A DNA stretch of 64,000 nucleotides from Persicaria tinctoria. Its lineage: Eukaryota > Streptophyta > Magnoliopsida > Caryophyllales > Polygonaceae. This document shows positions 59,179-64,000 of the stretch, in pieces (positions within the stretch are counted from its first letter, which is position 1; every line of letters begins with the position of its first letter). Under the pieces are notes generated by a model, which made no database searches, was not told where the DNA came from, and saw only the letters and a program-made list of their open reading frames with translations. The DNA lies in contig JBANSL010000017.1 in NCBI GenBank assembly GCA_037127255.1, forward strand, positions 69,378,857-69,442,856, given 5' to 3'. The translations under genes and the position numbers were made by a program.

Positions 59179-60999
59179 TGAAATACCCCAAATTATTTTC
59201 GGGTTATTTCTTATTTTTATTTAATTAAATAGATCTATATTATATTCAAACTATAGTATATATCTTGTGGATTTGGTCATTTACTAAATTCACATAAGAT
59301 ATATGGTATGAATTAGAATAATTAAATTATTCTAAAGAGAAATAATATACGATTGGATTTAATTACATAAATCCTCTAAATACCCTTATTATTTAATTTA
59401 TAAAGTTAAATTAAATAATATTCATCCCGCTATCTCCATCTTTATCCGTGTATTTTATTTCTTTTTCTTAAATTATATCATCTACCTTTAATCCCTATCC
59501 CTATTTTAATTGATTCTTAATCGGAAAGAATAAAAAAAATCCATCTTTTATACTCCCTAATTCAACATTATAGATACACATCAAATGTTAGGGTTTTCCA
59601 CAAACAAAATAACGCTCACCCTCACCCTCACCCTCACCCTCACCGCCTCTCAACATCACCGTCTCCCTTCCTCTCCCAAATCTCCCGTGAGCCGTAAGCC
59701 GACCTCCGTTGTACAACCACCAACGCCAGCAACCGAGCCGAACCACCACAGTCATAGCCTCGCCAGAGAACGCCCAGGGCCGAGCCTTCGCTCGCTGCGT
59801 TCGCTTGGTTGCCGCGGAAGGTCCACCACCGCCTAGGCTCTTGCCTTGCCGCTGCCATCGCCTTCACAATCCACCACCACCGATTGCCCACGAACAGCAA
59901 GGCCGAGCCGCGCTGCCTTCGTCTTCAATTGCCGCCACCATCGCTGCTCGAGCATCCGCCTCCGATTGTTGCAGCCATCACCGCTCGAGCCGCCGCCTCC
60001 AATCACCGCTTTGCTACCGCCGTCACTGCCTGAGCCGCCGCCCCGATCGTCGTCTTCACCGGTAGCCCATCGACGCCGGAGGAAGAACCGCGCTGAGCCG
60101 TCCCTTCACCCTGTTCCTTCTTCACTGTATGTACAAACCGATTGAATCAAATCGGGATTTCTAATTTCTTTTGTATAAATTGCAGAAACCACCCATAGTT
60201 TATGCCTTATTAATATTTCGGCCTTAACTAATTTTAAATTAATTCAGCCACCCATAGTTCTTAATCTGATTCGATTCTTGCCCGTTTCAGCGACACCAAG
60301 CAATCTCGAAGCACCCACGCCGGATCCCGCTCCTCGAGGAATTTATATTGGTATAAATTCGTAACTTTATAGAATTAATTCAATTTCAAATTGAGTTAAG
60401 TAAAGTTAATCGTATGAAATATCAATATTAAATATTCCTTTTTCGTTGGATTTATTAGGTGCTAAAATCTCGTCTGGTTGTCGTCAACCGATCGTTGAAG
60501 GTTAAGACAAGTGATTTCGTTCAAACGCCCTTTGCGTGTTTCGTGATTCTTTTGATGTGCCTTTCAAATTCTTCCGTTTCAAATTCTTCCGTGTCGAATG
60601 CGGCCCTGTGGCCAATTTCCTTGCCAATTTCGATAAATTGCATACCGTCTGCTTGATGTAATTTATCTTTTTATTCATAAATTGACCTGAGTTAAATTAA
60701 TGGACAACTATTAAATTAATTATAGTGATATGCGTATTAAAAATGATTGTTTGTTTATAACTCGAGATAAGTGAAAGTTGCCCATTTTCTTCTTCCTAAA
60801 TTGCATGATATTTTGCTTGTTTCTTTCATGCAAACTAGTGGCATGTGATAGTAAGATCCTTTGAATTATCCATGCTTGTCCCTTTTTGGTTTAATGTCAT
60901 TATTATGATCACCTAGTATTTAACGTTAAATTTGTTATAATTAGTATGTGCATCTCACGTGGTGCGGATTGACTTAAAGTCAGTTGCGAGGGCTATCTC
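59179..60999 (+). repeat. LTR-like sequence, cut by a CACTA element
   Basis: Starts TGAAATACCCCAAATT. It is AT-rich to 59600, then has a (CACCCT)n tract (59615-59644), a GC-rich leader-like block to 60145, and T/A-rich segments. This layout resembles the 7355 and 18897 LTRs, but the sequence is different. The right end was not reached before the CACTA element at 61000. Frames in the GC-rich block (59585-60145) are serine-, proline- and arginine-rich low-complexity peptides and not called. Confidence 0.4.
59615..59644. repeat. (CACCCT)n hexanucleotide repeat
   Basis: Five units; not the plant telomere repeat. Confidence 0.9.
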
Positions 61000-63900
61000 C
61001 ACTACAAAAAAAAAACTTATTGGCTTCGGACAGTAGCTTCGGAAAGGCTTCAGCGTAGCCGTTGGGGTTGTTGTAGCTTCGGTTAGGGTTTGCCGTAGCC
61101 GTTGGGGTAGTTTTAGCTTCGGCGTTGCTACGGCTGAGACATCATCGTTTACATTTGCTTCGCCAATGGGTATCCCGTAGCTACCGATTGCATTTTTGCT
61201 TCGGTAGATTCCTTGCCGTAGCTAAACTTATTAATTTAATTTGTTATAATAAAAGAAAATATTATCATCTTAATTAAAAAAAAAAAGGAAATTGAAATTT
61301 GCATAATAAAATTAGTCGAAAATGGAACAGACTTATTCCATTTCATTTCTCCAGTCCGTCCTAACCCTCATCTCCCCGCTCACTCCCGCTCAGGCCTTCA
61401 TCTTCTCAGGCTGCCGCCGTCACTGCTCAGTTCATCTTCTCCGACTCCCTCTTCGCACCTGTGTTCCAGAGCTACGCCGAAGCCGGCCTCGACTCCCTCC
61501 TCTCGTTCACTGGCCATCCTCGACTCCTGCGCGCCTTCATCTTCTTCGACTCCCTCTCCGCTTCTACGCACCGCTCTTCTCGGTAAAGCTGTGGCTGTCC
61601 CCATTCTTCACGTCGGGTAATATCTTCTGAAACCTCTTTAATTTCAACTGATGAAAATCAATTGAAAATCTCTGAAATTGAAAAGGGGATATGGCTAGGG
61701 TTCAATCTGGGCATAATTCTTCACATCGGAAAAGCTGTCCCCAGTTCATCTGAAATTGAAAAGGGGATATGGCTAGGGTTCAAAAGGGGATATGGCTCAG
61801 TTCATATGAAATTGAAAATCTCTGAAATGTGAAGAATGGTTGTCCCCATTCTTCACATCGGCAAAGCTATGTCGAATTTGGGTTTGGCTAGGGTTCAATT
61901 TGGGCACAATGGTCGAATTTGTGTTTAGTTAGGATTTAATTTGGGGATAGTGGTTGAATTTGTGCGTGGTTAGGGTTTATATTGGTAATTTGGAACTATT
62001 CATAGGTGTATTACGTATTTTGCAAATTTGTTGTTTTATTGTTGTTTTCTAGCAAGATTAATTAGGAAATTTGAGAAACTGGATGTGTGTTGTGTGGAAA
62101 TTCAGAATGAAATGAGGAAATTGCAACCTTGTTTATTGATTTGTTTGTACAGGGGAATGAAGCTTGGACACTGCGGTATGATCAACTGCTTTTCCTCCTA
62201 GTTCATTTGCATCTAAGTTGGTCTGAAGTAAAAAAGGATAAATCATTTTAGCTCATGGAGCTTTGATTTTGCTGGCTCCATGCTGCTCACCGAAGGCATT
62301 TTCTGTTTGTCTGTTTGTGTTTATGATAACATATTTGATGCCTTTTTATTTTTCTTTTCTAAAAACCTTAATCCAAAACGAGCCTGCATGGACTTTTCAA
62401 GGTGCTGGTTGTTCAGTTGGACCCAGAGAAGAGTGTGCTTGAGTCATCTTCTGCCTCAACTAAGGTGATGATGGGCATATATCAGATGTTATTGTTTTCA
62501 AAAATTACTTTCTTGCAACTGTGTTTTGTATGAATGTTGTGATTATGTTTCTTTATTGAATAATATACATTTGTTTTAAGGGTAACTTTATTTCTCATTG
62601 TACTTGTTAGCTTTTATAACATGCTGAGGCGGGCATTTTATGTTATGTATTATCTCCGAGTCTTGAAGAGTAATAGTATTCTATATTACAGGTGACCTGT
62701 GGCTGACAGGCTGTTTGGACTTGTCTCATGCATGATTTGCCCATGTTCAGCAATTTTACTTCTATTGTAAGCGCTCACTTTTACAATGGATTGATAGGTA
62801 TTTGCTTGTCTTTGTTAGAAGTTTGCCAACATGGAAAAATCAAACAAACTTATGGACACTATGTACTTGCTTATACCATGTAAATTCATTATCTTTATGC
62901 AAATGAATGTATCTAGTGACGTATTTTAGCTATTCGTCTCATTCATCTTCCAGAGAACCAGTGTTATGCTACTTACTGTTTTCTACGTACCTGGATACCA
63001 TATGAATCCTATATATGGATACTCGTATAACATGAATGTATGAGCTGAAACTATGTTTACTTAGCCCCTGCTGATTATAATATTAATATCTGTATGCAGG
63101 CAGATGCTTCTTTTATGCTTCTCGGAGATCTGGTCTCATATGTGAGTTTCCCTAAATATTCGATGAGTTTTATAAAATCTGTAATTAACCTTATGTATTT
63201 ATGCAAATGTTGATTGATATATTTTATATAGAGATATGATTTAGTCAGTATATGATTTTGATAAAAGTTATCTTGTTTTTCTCATCTAGGATGTGGTAAA
63301 TATGGTGAATTGGTGATAGTACCTACTGATATATGGGACCTCAAATGCTTTAAAAATGTGACATCAATGTGAGTACATTTTCTGCTTTTCTTAACCTTGT
63401 ACTTGTTTGATGCAATTGTAACTCGTCCCTTAATTTTTCTCTTGCTTAGTTGAAAATAGTTATTTCTCTTGCTTAAATGAAAGAAACGGGATTATAATTG
63501 GTATCTTGATCTTGATAAAGTGCAGTCAGTAGTTGTATGATTAGTAATTCAGCTGATAGTCTCTGAAAACATCTGTACCAAGTGCTTGTATTTTTTATTA
63601 TCCTTTTTATCCTAATATTCTGACTTCAGAAATATCACTGTGAAGGGAGTACAGTTTCCAGTGTTCATGGGGATCTTTATGGATTTTCTGAGGACCTTGC
63701 TAAGGTATATATATAATGAAACTATTTTTCTCTGGAAACTGAAGGGCTGCATGGGTTGAGTTTGTTGCTTCTAATATGTAGGTGAATGAACTAAATCCCA
63801 AAGGACTGGATCACCATTTTGAATACTTTGTGAATGCCCTAGCAGAAATTAATTTTCGTTCTAGGGAGAAGGTGCTCTCTCTCTCTCTAATTTTTTTTAA

Positions 63901-64000
63901 TCTTATTTTTATTTTGTGCCATTGTAGTTGCATCCTTCACAACAGTACCAGGGTGTCCGCCTTCCTAAGCAGGTACAAGATCCATTGCTGCATGAGATGG
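61000..64000. mobile_element. CACTA (En/Spm) left end, element continues past the window
   Basis: CACTACAAAAAAAAAACTT followed by repeats of GTAGCTTCGG, GCCGTAGC and CGTTGGGGT in the first 230 bp, the typical subterminal pattern. A 3-bp duplication would be CTC (60997-60999). The right end lies outside, so the extent given is the window limit. Confidence 0.65.
61322..64000 (+). pseudogene. Unidentified multi-exon sequence behind the CACTA end
   Basis: Exon-like blocks with AG/GT borders: 61322-61580 (MEQTYSISFLQSVL start, donor CTCG|GTAAAG); 62152-62174; 62401-62464 (VLVVQLDPEKSVLESSSAS); 63102-63143 (ADASFMLLGDLVSY); 63290-63368 (CGKYGELVIVPTDIWDLK); 63629-63704; 63781-63870 (DHHFEYFVNALAEINFRS); 63928-63972. 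Each has an open frame, but phases do not join cleanly (a stop appears between the fourth and fifth). I do not recognise the protein. It could be a host gene captured by the CACTA element, a decayed gene, or a gene with further small exons I misjudged. Repeated segments near 61640-61900 (GATATGGCTAGGGTTCAA) lie in the first intron. Confidence 0.35.

Noticed and set aside
59615..60145. Protein-coding exon with repeated L-T residues and an S/P/R-rich continuation
   Set aside because: The start is a hexanucleotide repeat and the rest is open in several frames because of GC-rich low-complexity sequence.

Overview
The window is nuclear DNA of a flowering plant, most likely a repeat-rich intergenic or pericentromeric-type region. 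Evidence is its AT-rich composition, GT/AG introns, a plant CYP96-type cytochrome P450, L1-type LINEs with a C-terminal RNase H, and many plant transposon classes with readable ends. I cannot name the species. No rRNA gene, intact tRNA gene or CRISPR array was seen. Only one gene looks intact: a two-exon CYP96-like P450 on the minus strand (27200-29670), predicted 518 aa with all P450 signatures.

Layout. 1-10319 is a young long-LTR retrotransposon with no coding capacity (LARD type), entering from the left edge. Its LTRs differ at only one visible base in 1930 bp. 10320-13540 holds a Tourist-like MITE and a copy of the sequence that lies upstream of the P450. 13540-18850 is mixed: a CACTA end, a tRNA relic, a fragment resembling ALWAYS EARLY genes, and a hAT element that itself contains a Helitron. 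18897-21816 is a solo LTR related to the first element, sitting in a (CT)n tract. 21931-23428 holds two hAT elements. 23553-26996 is a Mutator-like element with an inserted retroposon. 27200-29670 is the P450, followed by its upstream region. 31518-36580 mixes hAT pieces, a decayed LINE and further copies of the P450-upstream sequence. 36668-37000 is a hAT MITE. 38084-39225 is an array of nested hairpins whose stems change sequence but stay paired. 39356-44348 is a nearly complete LINE with one in-frame stop. 44455-48260 holds a hAT element, a Tourist MITE split by a Helitron, and transcription-unit-like DNA. 48509-55329 is a hAT element split by a 5.9 kb CACTA element. 55330-60999 holds hAT and hairpin MITEs, a short P450 fragment, and LTR pieces. 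From 61000 another CACTA end runs out of the window, with exon-like blocks behind it.

Apart from the P450 the sequence acts as a record of nested insertions. Many boundaries are supported by target-site duplications readable in the window (8 bp for hAT, about 9 bp for the MULE, TTA for Tourist, 3 bp for CACTA, A/T for Helitrons). These give a relative order of events. The most unusual object is the nested-hairpin array at 38084-39225.
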